Below the pieces are notes generated by a model, which was given only the letters and a program-made list of their open reading frames with translations, ran no database searches and had not been told where the DNA came from. Of a DNA stretch of 50,008 nucleotides, positions 1 through 8,935 are shown piece after piece. Positions within the stretch are counted from its first letter, which is position 1. Every line of letters starts with the position of its first letter. Made by a program: the position numbers and the translations under genes. Source of the DNA: an uncultured Cytophagales bacterium (lineage in GTDB: Bacteria > Bacteroidota > Bacteroidia > Cytophagales > 172606-1); assembly GCA_902805615.1 (NCBI GenBank), contig CADCTQ010000002.1, positions 1 through 50,008 on the forward strand. The letters are read 5' to 3'.

Positions 1-39
1 AGCGCGTAACGATACCAGCGCGTAACCAACGTGCCCGCT

Positions 40-129
40 CACTGCCTGGCTACCCACTGCCCGGCTACTCACTGCCTGGCTACTCACTGCCTGGCTACTC
101 ACTGCCTGACTACACACTGCGTATCTACT
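40..129. repeat. 15-bp tandem repeat, six units
   Basis: Six head-to-tail 15-bp units close to CACTGCCTGGCTACT begin at 40, 55, 70, 85, 100 and 115. The middle units are nearly identical and the last two are degenerate. There are no unique spacers, so this is not a CRISPR array. It lies in non-coding DNA upstream of the topoisomerase gene. A second short repeat, AGCGCGTAAC, occurs at 1-10 and 17-26. Confidence 0.85.
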
Positions 130-152
130 AGGCGGGGCGCTAATCATATACT

Positions 153-188
153 AGTCCGAAGACTACCCCCAGCGCGTACCGGTACTTG
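153..188. repeat. Dispersed 36-bp repeat, inverted copy at 27508-27543
   Basis: This 36-bp stretch is the exact reverse complement of 27508-27543. It includes the AGTC-CGAA-GACT core of the UUCG-loop hairpin found at 27.5 and 27.7 kb. Here the hairpin lacks a following T-run, so it is not convincing as a terminator. It looks like a fragment of the same interspersed element. Confidence 0.75.
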
Positions 189-295
189 ACCGCTTTCCCA
201 GTACAGCCTCCCGGAGGCATAGGCCGCACGTCCGCGGCCCGCACTTGCCGGTTGCCGCCAAAGGCGGTATCTATGCACTTTACCCGAACATACGG

Positions 296-2527
296 ATGAA
301 AGTAGTGATTGCCGAAAAGCCCAGCGTGGCCCGCGAATACGCCCGCATCCTGGGCGCCACGCAACGCCGGGAAGGTTACCAGGAAGGAAACGGTTACGCG
401 GTGACCTGGGCCATCGGGCACCTGGTGCAACTGGCCGACGCCGAAGCCTACGGTTGCGAAAAATGGCGGCTGGAAGACCTGCCCATCCTGCCCGAACCCT
501 TCCAATTGGCCGTCACCGGCGACGAGGGGCTGCGCAAGCAGTTCAACGTGATCAAAGACCTGTTTGCCAAAGCCGACGAGATCATCGTGGGCACCGACGC
601 CGGGCGGGAAGGCGAACTCATCTTCCGCTACATCTACCAGGTGTCGGGCTGCGACAAGCCCTTCAAGCGCCTCTGGATTTCTTCCCAGACCGACGCGGCC
701 ATCCGCGAGGGGTTCCGCAACCTGCGGCCCGGTACCGAATACGACAACCTCTACTTTGCCGCCCGCAGCCGCAGCGAGGCCGACTGGCTGGTGGGCATCA
801 ACGCCACCCGGGCCCTCACCCTCTCGGCCCGCGCCAAGTCGGTGCTGTCGCTGGGCCGGGTGCAAACGCCCGTACTCGCCATGATCTGCGACCGGTACCT
901 GGAGCACGTCAACTTCAAGCCCGAAGCGTACTGGCTGCTGTCCATCGGCCTCGAAAAGGACGGGCAAAAGTTCAAGGCCCGCCACCCGCCCGTTTTCAAG
1001 ACGGCCGAAGACGCCGAGGCGGCCCGGCAGAAAGTGGAACCCACGGCCACCTGCACCAAGGCCGAAACCAAGAAAGTGTTCGAAGGCGCCCCCCTGCTCT
1101 TCGACCTCACCAGCCTGCAACAGGAAACCAACAAGCGGTTTGGCTTTTCGGCCCAGCAGACGCTGGACCTGGCCCAGGCGCTGTACGAACGGCACAAACT
1201 CATTACTTATCCCCGCACGGGTTCGCGGTACCTCACCGACGACCTCTACCCCAAGATCCCGGCCCTGCTCGACGTGGTGGCGGGCAAACCTAAATTCACC
1301 GTGCACGCCAACGGGCTGCGGCAGCGACCCATTTCGCGGCGCCCGATCAACAATGAGAAGGTGACCGACCACCACGCCCTGCTGCCCACCGAAACCAATC
1401 CCAACGCGGCGCACCTGTCGCCCGACGAAGAAAAGCTCTATGACCTGATCGTGACGCGCTTCTTGGCCGCCTTTTCACCTCCCTGCGAGAAGGAAGTGAC
1501 GGTCCTGGAGTTTCTGAGCGGCGGCCTGCTCTTCCGGGCCTCGGGTTCGGTGATCCTGGTGCCCGGCTGGCGGGCCGTGGAGGAGGAAGTGAAGGAGGCG
1601 GGTAAAAAGGGGAACAAGAAAGAGGACAAAAAGGAAGACGACGACGCCGAGGAGGAAAACCAGTCCTTGCCCAAGGTGCACGTGGGCGACGTGCTGCCGG
1701 TAAAGGACCCCACCGTGGTCAAGAAGATGACCAAGGCCAAGCCCGTCCACACCGAGTCGTCGCTGCTGAAGCTGATGGAAACGGCCGGCAAGGAACTCGA
1801 CGACGAGGAACTGCGCCAGGCCATCAAGGAGTGCGGCCTGGGCACGCCGGCCACGCGGGCGGCGGTGATCGAGACGCTCTTCACGCGGGAATACATCACC
1901 CGCGACAAAAAGAAGATCGTGCCCACCGAGAAGGGCTTGCAGGTGTACGGGCTGGTGAAGGACCGCTCCATTGCCAGCGTGGGCCTGACGGGCAACTGGG
2001 AAAAAGCCCTCAACCTCATTGCCCGCGGGGAACGCAACTACGAGCAGTTCATCGGGGCCATTCACCGCTACGCCCGGAAAGTGGTGGACGGCCTGAGGGA
2101 AGCCGGCGCGCAGTACAAGGGCGAACAGCGGGCCGCCGTGCCCCTGGCGGAAGTGGGCCAGCTCGACGACAAACCGGTAAAAGTCGGCAAAGGGCAGTAC
2201 GGCACCTACGTGCTCTACGACGACAAGTTCTACACCGTGGAAGGCAAGGAGCCGGCCGAGGTGACGCTGGAAGTGGCCGTGGCCGCCATGGAGGCCCGCC
2301 GCCGGCAGGACCAGGAAAAGGCCCAGAACCTGGTGGCCCGGGTGGGCAAACGCTACGAAATCCGCAACGGCCGCTACGGCCTTTACGTCACCGACGGCAA
2401 GACCAACGCCACGCTGCCCCGCGAGGTGACGGCCGAGCAGGCAAAAACCTGGACCGCCACGCAGTGCAAGGAGACCATTGCCGGTTACGTGGCGTGGAAG
2501 AAAAGCCGGGATACAAACAAAAAGTAG
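296..2527 (+). CDS. topB: DNA topoisomerase III (type IA)
   Basis: Type IA topoisomerase that passes single strands through a transient 5'-phosphotyrosine break and decatenates recombination intermediates. I chose the ATG at 296 because the protein then starts directly with the Toprim strand VVIAEKPSVA; the longer frame from 245 adds 17 unlikely residues. The Toprim acidic motif GTDAGREGELI follows at about residue 100, and the active-site tyrosine is Y305 in ITYPRTGS. A very lysine- and acid-rich linker, about 30 residues encoded at 1580-1670, interrupts the gate domain. The C-terminus carries two short repeats of the type seen at bacterial topoisomerase C-termini (GKGQYGTYV, RNGRYGLYV) rather than zinc-binding cysteines. 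Length is 743 aa. It stands alone with no operon partner. Confidence 0.96.
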   Translation: MKVVIAEKPSVAREYARILGATQRREGYQEGNGYAVTWAIGHLVQLADAEAYGCEKWRLEDLPILPEPFQLAVTGDEGLRKQFNVIKDLFAKADEIIVGTDAGREGELIFRYIYQVSGCDKPFKRLWISSQTDAAIREGFRNLRPGTEYDNLYFAARSRSEADWLVGINATRALTLSARAKSVLSLGRVQTPVLAMICDRYLEHVNFKPEAYWLLSIGLEKDGQKFKARHPPVFKTAEDAEAARQKVEPTATCTKAETKKVFEGAPLLFDLTSLQQETNKRFGFSAQQTLDLAQALYERHKLITYPRTGSRYLTDDLYPKIPALLDVVAGKPKFTVHANGLRQRPISRRPINNEKVTDHHALLPTETNPNAAHLSPDEEKLYDLIVTRFLAAFSPPCEKEVTVLEFLSGGLLFRASGSVILVPGWRAVEEEVKEAGKKGNKKEDKKEDDDAEEENQSLPKVHVGDVLPVKDPTVVKKMTKAKPVHTESSLLKLMETAGKELDDEELRQAIKECGLGTPATRAAVIETLFTREYITRDKKKIVPTEKGLQVYGLVKDRSIASVGLTGNWEKALNLIARGERNYEQFIGAIHRYARKVVDGLREAGAQYKGEQRAAVPLAEVGQLDDKPVKVGKGQYGTYVLYDDKFYTVEGKEPAEVTLEVAVAAMEARRRQDQEKAQNLVARVGKRYEIRNGRYGLYVTDGKTNATLPREVTAEQAKTWTATQCKETIAGYVAWKKSRDTNKK

Positions 2528-2617
2528 CGTTGCCCGAGCAGAAGGATGGCAGGCTCCAACCCGTTCCTTTCCGGTATGAACACCCCGTTTGCCATGTAAG
2601 CAATTTGTAAACAAGCA

Positions 2618-2648
2618 TTTGGGTTTCTTCGTGAAATCAGTACCTTTA
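2618..2648 (+). promoter_or_regulatory. Bacteroidota-type promoter for the nucleoside hydrolase
   Basis: TTTG at 2618-2621 and TACCTTTA at 2641-2648 are separated by 19 bp. This fits the Bacteroidota consensus TTTG-N19-TANNTTTG except for the last base. The start codon at 2669 is about 20 bp downstream, giving a very short leader without a clear Shine-Dalgarno. Confidence 0.5.
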
Positions 2649-2668
2649 CGTCAAAACGACGCTAAGTA

Positions 2669-3619
2669 ATGAAACAATTCAACGACAAAGCGAAACAGGT
2701 CATATTTGACCATGATGGTTCAGCGGACGACTTTCTATCCCTTATGTTACTGCTCTCCATGGAGCACGTGGACATTGCGGCGGTTACCATAACCCCCGCA
2801 GACTGCTACGCAGAAAACGCGCTGGAGACGACCCTGAAAATCCTGGCCTTGACCAACAAGACGGGAATAGACATAGGGATAAGCAGTTTTCACGGCGTGA
2901 ACGCATTTCCGGCCGAGTGGCGGGCAAGACCCAAAGTTTTAAATGCGCTGCCGCTGATGATCAACGTAGAAACCAAGCCAGGGGCTACCCGGATGGCTGA
3001 AAGCAGGAACATAATTGCCGAAAAGATTGGCTCCGCTGCCCGTCCGGTAACGGTACTGATGACGGGGCCGTGCTCCAGCCTGGTACAAGCCATTGAGGAC
3101 AACCCCGGCATTGTTGACCGGATATCGGAAGTAGTCTGGATGGGGGGAGCAATTGACGTACCGGGCAACGTGCGGACGTATAACCACGACAACAGCGCCG
3201 AATGGAATGTGTTTTGGGACCCTGTTGCATCCCACAAACTGTTGCAATACCAACTTCCCTTGACCCTGGTTCCGCTGGACGTTACAAACCACGTACCGGT
3301 AAACATTGCCTTTCTCAAAAGTCTGGCTTTGCAATCCTCCTTTCTCTACTCCAACCTGGCCGGGCAGTTCTGGGCCACCACCATTGATACCATTCCATCC
3401 TACGAATATACTTATTTCATGTGGGACGTATTGGCAACCAGTTACCTGGCCATTCCGGAGGCATTTACAATTGAAAGGACAGAACTGGAAATAGCCGGTA
3501 AGGGGCCTAATGCCGGGCAGACGTACCGCAAACCCGGGTCGGGGCAATGGGTCGGCGTAGCCAGGCACGTTGACAAGGCCTGTTTCTATAACTACCTGCT
3601 GGGCCGATTCAGGCGCTGA
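2669..3619 (+). CDS. Inosine/uridine-preferring nucleoside hydrolase
   Basis: Hydrolyses the N-glycosidic bond of a nucleoside to release base and (deoxy)ribose. The family's N-terminal calcium-binding aspartate cluster is present as DHDGSADD (D14, D16, D20, D21), where most members have DTDPGxDD. The downstream family motifs VWMGGAI and AEWNVFWDP are intact. Near the C-terminus the metal-binding aspartate is kept in MWDVLA, but the histidine usually just before it is tryptophan, so substrate preference may differ from the classical enzymes. Length of 316 aa is typical and there is no signal peptide, so it is probably cytoplasmic. It is convergent with the Nudix-like regulator at 3664-4329, which could be its controller. 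Confidence 0.88.
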   Translation: MKQFNDKAKQVIFDHDGSADDFLSLMLLLSMEHVDIAAVTITPADCYAENALETTLKILALTNKTGIDIGISSFHGVNAFPAEWRARPKVLNALPLMINVETKPGATRMAESRNIIAEKIGSAARPVTVLMTGPCSSLVQAIEDNPGIVDRISEVVWMGGAIDVPGNVRTYNHDNSAEWNVFWDPVASHKLLQYQLPLTLVPLDVTNHVPVNIAFLKSLALQSSFLYSNLAGQFWATTIDTIPSYEYTYFMWDVLATSYLAIPEAFTIERTELEIAGKGPNAGQTYRKPGSGQWVGVARHVDKACFYNYLLGRFRR

Positions 3620-3663
3620 CCCGTCCAGCCCCCCGGTGCAACCCGGCGGCAGGAAGAGCCGCG

Positions 3664-4329
3664 CTAAACGACTGACAGTTTGCCGGCCGCAATAATATAT
3701 TCCTGTTCATTAAAGGAATAAAGCATGCCCGGCCTCCTGGAAACGTTATCTTCCAGTTCATTCAATGACTGAATGTAGTGCAGGCCTTTAACTTTCCGGC
3801 GAAAGTTTCTGTTGTCGAGCTTTGTGGTAAAGATTTCTTCGTATATCTTCTGCAATTGATTCAGGGTAAACCGGGAGGGCAGCAGGTTGAAAACAATCGG
3901 CCTGACGTTGATACTGTCTTTGATCTTTTGAATGGCATCCTGCACTTTCTGGCCGTGGTCGAACGGCAATGGGGGCATGTCGTTGATGTGCACCCATTGA
4001 TACGTGTGGCTGTTGTCGGTGGCGGGCCTGAAGTCTTCCAGTTTAATCAACGCATAAAAAGCAATGGAGACGATGCGGTTGTCCGGCGAAGGGTCAGTGA
4101 GGCTATATCCCTTCAATTGCTCCAGAAAGATGTTTTTAGCCCCGGTTTCCTGATTTAATATTTCCAGCGCGGTATCAATAAATTCTTCCGTTTTTTTGAC
4201 AAAACCCCCGGGCAGCGCCCACGCTCCCTTTGCAGGTTCATTGTTGCGCTTTATCAGGAGTAGTTTTAATTTATTAGTAACATTATCATAGGCAAACACC
4301 AAACAATCCACCGTGATTTTAAAAACCAT
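3664..4329 (-). CDS. Nudix-domain transcriptional regulator (NrtR-like)
   Basis: The N-terminal ~145 residues form a Nudix fold (ALPGGFVKKTEEF). The C-terminal ~75 residues resemble the winged-helix domain of NrtR-type regulators (FTLNQLQKIYEEI, NFRRKVKG). The Nudix box is degenerate: the REXXEE core reads LEILNQE, losing the arginine and one glutamate. That supports ligand sensing rather than hydrolysis, as is known for NrtR/AraR-type repressors that bind ADP-ribose or sugar derivatives. Length is 221 aa and the start is ATG. It is convergent with the nucleoside hydrolase, whose sugar product would be a natural effector class; this link is inference. A perfect AT-rich palindrome lies about 50 bp upstream. 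Confidence 0.82.
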   Translation of the reverse strand: MVFKITVDCLVFAYDNVTNKLKLLLIKRNNEPAKGAWALPGGFVKKTEEFIDTALEILNQETGAKNIFLEQLKGYSLTDPSPDNRIVSIAFYALIKLEDFRPATDNSHTYQWVHINDMPPLPFDHGQKVQDAIQKIKDSINVRPIVFNLLPSRFTLNQLQKIYEEIFTTKLDNRNFRRKVKGLHYIQSLNELEDNVSRRPGMLYSFNEQEYIIAAGKLSVV

Positions 4330-4379
4330 TTGTACTTAGGTTTAATTTGCATTAATTTAGTTGCCAGATTACATCCTCG

Positions 4380-4395
4380 ATATTATTTATAATAT
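4380..4395. promoter_or_regulatory. Perfect 16-bp AT palindrome, candidate operator
   Basis: ATATTATTTATAATAT has 7-bp arms around TT and lies 50 bp upstream of the Nudix-like regulator on the opposite strand. Its position suits autoregulation. AT-rich palindromes also arise by chance, so confidence is limited. Confidence 0.35.
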
Positions 4396-5329
4396 TGCGG
4401 GTAGCTAATACGAGCATGAAAAAGAAAACATCATTTCATTTAATATCTTCAAGGCCGGCATCAGATACGGGGCAATTCCCGATGGCCGCGTTTGGTACCA
4501 TATGGCCGGCATCCGGAAAAGGTGTCCAGGGCCACAGGGAGGGCAGCGGACGAACCCAGCCATGGGCCCTGCCATAGCGCACGTGTCATAACAGGCGTTA
4601 CGGTGCCTTATCAATGCTCTTTAGATAGTATCTGCGGAACTTTCCCGGAACACCCACCATTCCGCAATCAGTGCTCCTGCGGTAAGCCCCTTTCCAGCAA
4701 ACACGACGGAAAGCAAGTATGTTTTAAGCGCACGCACGGATTCAGTTTGCTACGCAAGCCAGGCAGCCCAGCCCCCGCTCCTCCGGGTACATTCGAAAGA
4801 ATAAGTATAGGAGTTACTCAATTACTTTCCAAGTGGTAACGCTCAAAAAGGCAGACAAAACTGCAATTGTACCGAGCCACGCCAACGGAGAGTGGGCAGC
4901 GGTTGCGGTACGGGTCAGCGCATCAACCCATCATTCGGCGTGGGAGGTGTGCTAATAAAATATCCTGCTGGTTGTAAAAAGGCTTGGCCCCTTATCACAA
5001 AGTCTGTTGATGCCAGGCCGGTTTGGTCATTAAGCTTGCAATTGGTTGGATTTGGGCAGCCTCACCGTTAAACAACCCCAGGAATCGAAAAAATATTAAA
5101 AAAACATTTGCATATGCGTTATAATGACGCTAACTTAGCGTGTATATAACGTATAGTTCAACCGCCGAAGATTTAGCACCGGAACGGGCCGCATTCAATC
5201 TGATTGGGTACCTGCCCCTGGAAAAAGCACTCCCTGAAAACGAGCTCGTCAATTGATACAATTGACCTTAACCACTATTCCTGAATCCTACTGTATGTCC
5301 ACTGCTGAATCAAAAATGCACGCCTGCTT

Positions 5330-5359
5330 GCCATGCCAGGGAACTGCTCCCGGCATGGC
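5330..5359. repeat. Strong stem-loop without T-run
   Basis: Arms GCCATGCC and GGCATGGC enclose an inner GGGA/TCCC stem with an ACTGC loop, giving twelve pairs with one bulged A. No poly-T follows on either side, so this is not a classical terminator. It may be a REP-like element or a structured RNA segment. Confidence 0.5.
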
Positions 5360-6096
5360 TTCTCAACAAGCCCGCCATTACCCGCCGGCCAACTACGCTG
5401 ATTGCCAGGCCAAAATCCCATTCATCATGAAGTGACAATTTGCAAGGGCAATGCTTGCTTCATCCAACTCATCGCAATGACGCAGCGGGGTATTTCCGAA
5501 TGAACCGTGGCAGCGTAAGGCCTGGATGGTGCACCATCGGGCGTGGTATGCCAGGTTGATGTGGTTCCTGCAAGCGCATTCTGAAGGGTTACATCCGTTT
5601 CTCCACTGGGCCGTAGTCAGCGGTTGTAGGCGATAGCCTGCATCAGCAACAGAAGCTTTACTTGGCTGAAAGCAAAGGTGCCCGGGGCTTGCCGGTTCAC
5701 GGGTAGGATTTTAATGAAAATTATTAATCAGCATCAGCTTCAACCTGCGGCCGGTTCTTAAAAAAAACGGCGGGACGCAAGGTGCGTTGTTTTCTCAAAA
5801 CGGGCGCCCCCTGCCACCCCAAGGTTTTAAACCGGGAATTGCTGCTGAGCACGTCGCGTAATACCGTAACAGCCTCACGTTTAAACAGATCACAAGGAAT
5901 ACATCAGCGGGTGGCAGGTGTGGGGGTGTACTGCCCGCATCAAATGGCAAACCTTGCCTGTTGACTGTTCGGGTGCTGCGCGCAGCAACGGAACGGGCTT
6001 CCCGTTTGCCGCCGGGCAGCGGGGGTTGCTCCTGCAATCATTTGAAACAGGAGATTTTATAATCATGTAAGGCGCTTTTCTTGATCTCCGGTAGCT

Positions 6097-6125
6097 TTTG
6101 CCGGGGCAATGGCAATGTATTTACC
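6097..6125 (+). promoter_or_regulatory. Possible operon promoter
   Basis: TTTG at 6097-6100 and TATTTACC at 6118-6125 are 17 bp apart, and the ferredoxin start follows 18 bp later. The -7 element matches TANNTTTG only partly. It is the best candidate visible upstream of the operon. Confidence 0.3.
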
Positions 6126-6142
6126 AAAATTAACCGGATCAC

Positions 6143-6430
6143 ATGCACCAGTTCATATTTAAGCTCGGCAATGACATTGAGGTAAGCATTGAAAATACTT
6201 TTTCAAAACAAAGCCTGCTGGACATTGCTTCGGACCACGACATTGACATACGCAGCCTGTGCGGAGGCGCTGGGGTCTGCAAAAAGTGCCTGGTGCACGT
6301 TGAGGAGGGCTGCCAGTATCTGGAAGAGATAAAAAACCAACAAAAAATAGCTCAAAATGGTCCCCGGTACGCTTGTCAGACAGTGCTGACCAGTGGTGCA
6401 AACGGCAAAACAGTCGTCAGGATCAACTAA
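6143..6430 (+). CDS. [2Fe-2S] ferredoxin
   Basis: A small electron carrier of 95 aa with a complete [2Fe-2S] cysteine set: C40, C46, C49 and C78 (C-x5-C-x2-C-x28-C). The x5 spacing in LCGGAGVCKKC resembles adrenodoxin-like and ASKHA-associated ferredoxin domains rather than plant ferredoxin (x4). It is the first gene of the eleven-gene operon. The operon encodes a diiron oxygenase of the AurF family, which needs external electrons; no ferredoxin reductase is seen nearby, so a genome-encoded one would have to be shared. The role as donor to the oxygenase is inference from co-location. Confidence 0.9.
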   Translation: MHQFIFKLGNDIEVSIENTFSKQSLLDIASDHDIDIRSLCGGAGVCKKCLVHVEEGCQYLEEIKNQQKIAQNGPRYACQTVLTSGANGKTVVRIN

Positions 6431-6459
6431 GTATCGTACGTACCGCTAAATCGAAACTC

Positions 6460-8907
6460 ATGGAGACAATGAACTTTCCTTTCGTCAAGAAAGGGGTGAA
6501 CACAACCTGCATTCTATTTTTTTTATGCATCTGCCTGGCAACGTCACCCTACGTCAATGCGCAGACGCGGGTCATGGGAAAAGTAGAAAGCCTTTACGGA
6601 GAACCGCTGCATAAAGCTGTCGTCCAGGTACTTACGGAAGGCGACCACCGGGCGGTCCAGGGTGCCGTTTCGGATTCCGCCGGGCATTTCGTTGTCAGTA
6701 AACTGACGCACGGGAAGTACTACGTCAAAATTAGTTTTATTGGTTACCAGAGCACTGATTCAAAAATCTTTGAAACCAGCAACGGTGATATCAACTTAGG
6801 AATTTTTAAATTGATTCCGGCCGACTACGTGCTGGATGAAATAGTAGTTGAATCCAAACAGAAAACAATCGAGCAGCAGGAGGGAAAAGTAGTCGTAAAC
6901 TTAAAGAACAGCGCAGCGGCCGGCGGGACTTCCGCCCTGGAAGTGCTCGAACGCTTGCCCAACATCAACGTTGACCGGCAGAACAGCCAGATTTCGCTGG
7001 CCGGTAAGGAAGGTTCTATTGTAATGATCAACGGCAAGCGGACGTACATGCCTAACGCGGCGCTCCTGCAACTTTTGTCGGGAATCAACGCTTCCAAAAT
7101 TGACAAGATAGAACTGATCGCCAACCCTTCGGCTGCTCTCGATGCGGAAGGAAATGCGGGGGTGATCAACATTGTCATGAGCAAGACCGGGGCCGACGGC
7201 GTGAACGGGTCCGTTGAAGCGCAGGCGGGTTACGGGCGCGGAAGCCTCTACAACCTGAACGGCGACTTCTCCTACACCAAAAACAAACTCAGCCTGTATG
7301 CTGCATACTCATTTGCCCGGCAGCACCAGGCCCAGACTTCATTCAACTCCCGGGTGAACACGGACGGCAGCCAGGAATTCTCCATTGCCACGATGAGCGA
7401 AAGGGACCCCATCCAGCGCAACCACAACGTGCGCCTGGGCATGGATTACCAGGTGAATAAAAATGCCTTTGTCAGCGCCTTGTTTACGCTTTACGACAAT
7501 AAATGGTCCATGAATGCGCTCAATCGCACGGACTTCTACCCGTACTATCAGCAGGCCAGCGGGTTGGGCATCGTAAATGACGAGATCAACCACTGGAAAC
7601 ACGCCGGGGGCAGCTTGAGCTTCCAACAGAAATTAAAGAACAACCGGTCTTTTTCAACCAGTGTGGATTACCTGTATTACCATGACAACAATCCTACTTA
7701 TTACAATACCTCTTCCCTGGACCCGGAAGGTACGCTGCTGGGCAGCAGCGTAACCCGGAGTACGAAAGTAACCCCCATTTCCATCCTGGTTCCGCAGTTG
7801 AATTACACGGCCTACTCGAGCAGCAAACTGGAAGTACAGGCCGGCGCCAAAGCTTCGCTGTCGCGTTTCAACAACGATGTGAGCGTAGGCACCTTAACGG
7901 AGGGAACCTGGGCCGACGATCCGCTGCTGACGTCGCAGGCTGAACTCAACGAAACCATTCTTGCCGGGTTTGCGGAGGCAAACTATACTATTTCCGAAGC
8001 AACGGCCGTCAAAGGTGGATTGCGGTACGAACACACCATGTTTGACCTCTCGGCAAACGTTGAGTCCGGCAACGTGAAGCGGAACTACGGGAGTTTGTTT
8101 CCCAGCCTGCTCGTATCCCACCGGCTCAACGCCAACAACCTGATGTCGGCATTTTACGCCAGAAGGATCAACCGGCCAACCTTCAATGACATTGCGCCCT
8201 TTGTACTGTTCATTGACCCGTACACGTTTTTTTCGGGCAACCCGGCCATTCAGCCCTCCTACACCCACACGGTGGGCATCAATTATACGCTGTACAACCT
8301 GCTTTTTTCGGCAAGCTACAGCAATGAACGCAACAGCCTGGCAAAGTTCCAGATCAGCGTAGACCCGTTGACGAATATGCAGACCATCCGGCCGGAGAAC
8401 CTGGGCCGTACCAATACGCTCAACGCCGGCGTCACGGTGCCGATTGAAATCACCGACTGGTGGACGTTCCAAAGCAGCCTGAATGGCTTGTGGAAGGAAG
8501 TCAATACGGGTGCTTTCCAGGACAACCGGCGGCTGAGCATTTACAGCATGCAACTGTCGGGCAGCCAGCAATTTAAATTCTTAAAGCATTACTCGGCCGA
8601 AGTTTCGGGCTTTTACAACACGGCCACCCTGGCCGGCACCTCAAAAATTCAGCCCTTTGGTGGCATTACGGCAGGCTTGCAGCGAAAGATAAACAACTCG
8701 ATCCTGCGGGTGAACGTCAACGATGTGTTTAACTCCATTCAGTCGGTTGCCCTGATCAGCACGATGGGATACGACATCCGGAACGGCTACGATTTCAGCC
8801 AGAGAACCTTCAAAGTGTCCTATTTGTACACCTTCGGCAACCGGCAGGGCAGTGGCAGCAACGCCAAAAACAAGGGAGCCGAAGAAGAAAGAAAGCGTGT
8901 CCAGTAA
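6460..8907 (+). CDS. Outer-membrane beta-barrel protein (TonB-receptor-like)
   Basis: About 815 aa. I use ATG 6460 (alternative 6469) rather than an upstream start that overlaps the ferredoxin gene. A signal peptide ends near PYVNAQ. It is followed by a carboxypeptidase-regulatory-like domain (GKVESLYGEPLHKAVVQV), a TonB-type plug region (ALEVLERLPNINVD, NAGVINIVMSK), and then a long 'outer membrane protein beta-barrel family' barrel rather than a SusC barrel. The last barrel strand ends near VSYLYTFGN and a charged tail of about 20 residues follows. It starts 29 bp after the ferredoxin and precedes the first aminotransferase by 28 bp, so it is co-transcribed. It may carry the pathway's product or an uptake substrate across the outer membrane. 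No SusD partner is present. Confidence 0.86.
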   Translation: METMNFPFVKKGVNTTCILFFLCICLATSPYVNAQTRVMGKVESLYGEPLHKAVVQVLTEGDHRAVQGAVSDSAGHFVVSKLTHGKYYVKISFIGYQSTDSKIFETSNGDINLGIFKLIPADYVLDEIVVESKQKTIEQQEGKVVVNLKNSAAAGGTSALEVLERLPNINVDRQNSQISLAGKEGSIVMINGKRTYMPNAALLQLLSGINASKIDKIELIANPSAALDAEGNAGVINIVMSKTGADGVNGSVEAQAGYGRGSLYNLNGDFSYTKNKLSLYAAYSFARQHQAQTSFNSRVNTDGSQEFSIATMSERDPIQRNHNVRLGMDYQVNKNAFVSALFTLYDNKWSMNALNRTDFYPYYQQASGLGIVNDEINHWKHAGGSLSFQQKLKNNRSFSTSVDYLYYHDNNPTYYNTSSLDPEGTLLGSSVTRSTKVTPISILVPQLNYTAYSSSKLEVQAGAKASLSRFNNDVSVGTLTEGTWADDPLLTSQAELNETILAGFAEANYTISEATAVKGGLRYEHTMFDLSANVESGNVKRNYGSLFPSLLVSHRLNANNLMSAFYARRINRPTFNDIAPFVLFIDPYTFFSGNPAIQPSYTHTVGINYTLYNLLFSASYSNERNSLAKFQISVDPLTNMQTIRPENLGRTNTLNAGVTVPIEITDWWTFQSSLNGLWKEVNTGAFQDNRRLSIYSMQLSGSQQFKFLKHYSAEVSGFYNTATLAGTSKIQPFGGITAGLQRKINNSILRVNVNDVFNSIQSVALISTMGYDIRNGYDFSQRTFKVSYLYTFGNRQGSGSNAKNKGAEEERKRVQ

Positions 8908-8935
8908 ACTCACAGTCCCTCAACCAATCCATTCC

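Larger units (their letters stand above)
4396..6142. other. 1.75-kb gene-free stretch before the operon
   Basis: No open frame here shows a recognisable domain, start context or continuity with neighbours; the longest are about 60-115 codons and look random. Visible structures are a perfect palindrome ACGCTAACTTAGCGT at 5127-5141 in an AT-rich promoter-like segment, and a strong stem-loop at 5330-5359. A possible 38-codon GTG frame at 5140-5256 reads like an amphipathic helix (APERAAFNLIGYLPLEKA) and could be a remnant of a larger gene. The stretch separates the nucleoside pair from the operon and is most likely decayed sequence. Confidence 0.6.

Noticed and set aside
40-129. Short regularly repeated units as a CRISPR array
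   Set aside because: Units are 15 bp, directly adjacent and have no spacers; no cas genes nearby.
5140-5256. 38-codon GTG frame with helix-like sequence
   Set aside because: Too short and without homologue recognised by eye; kept only as a note inside the gene-free region.
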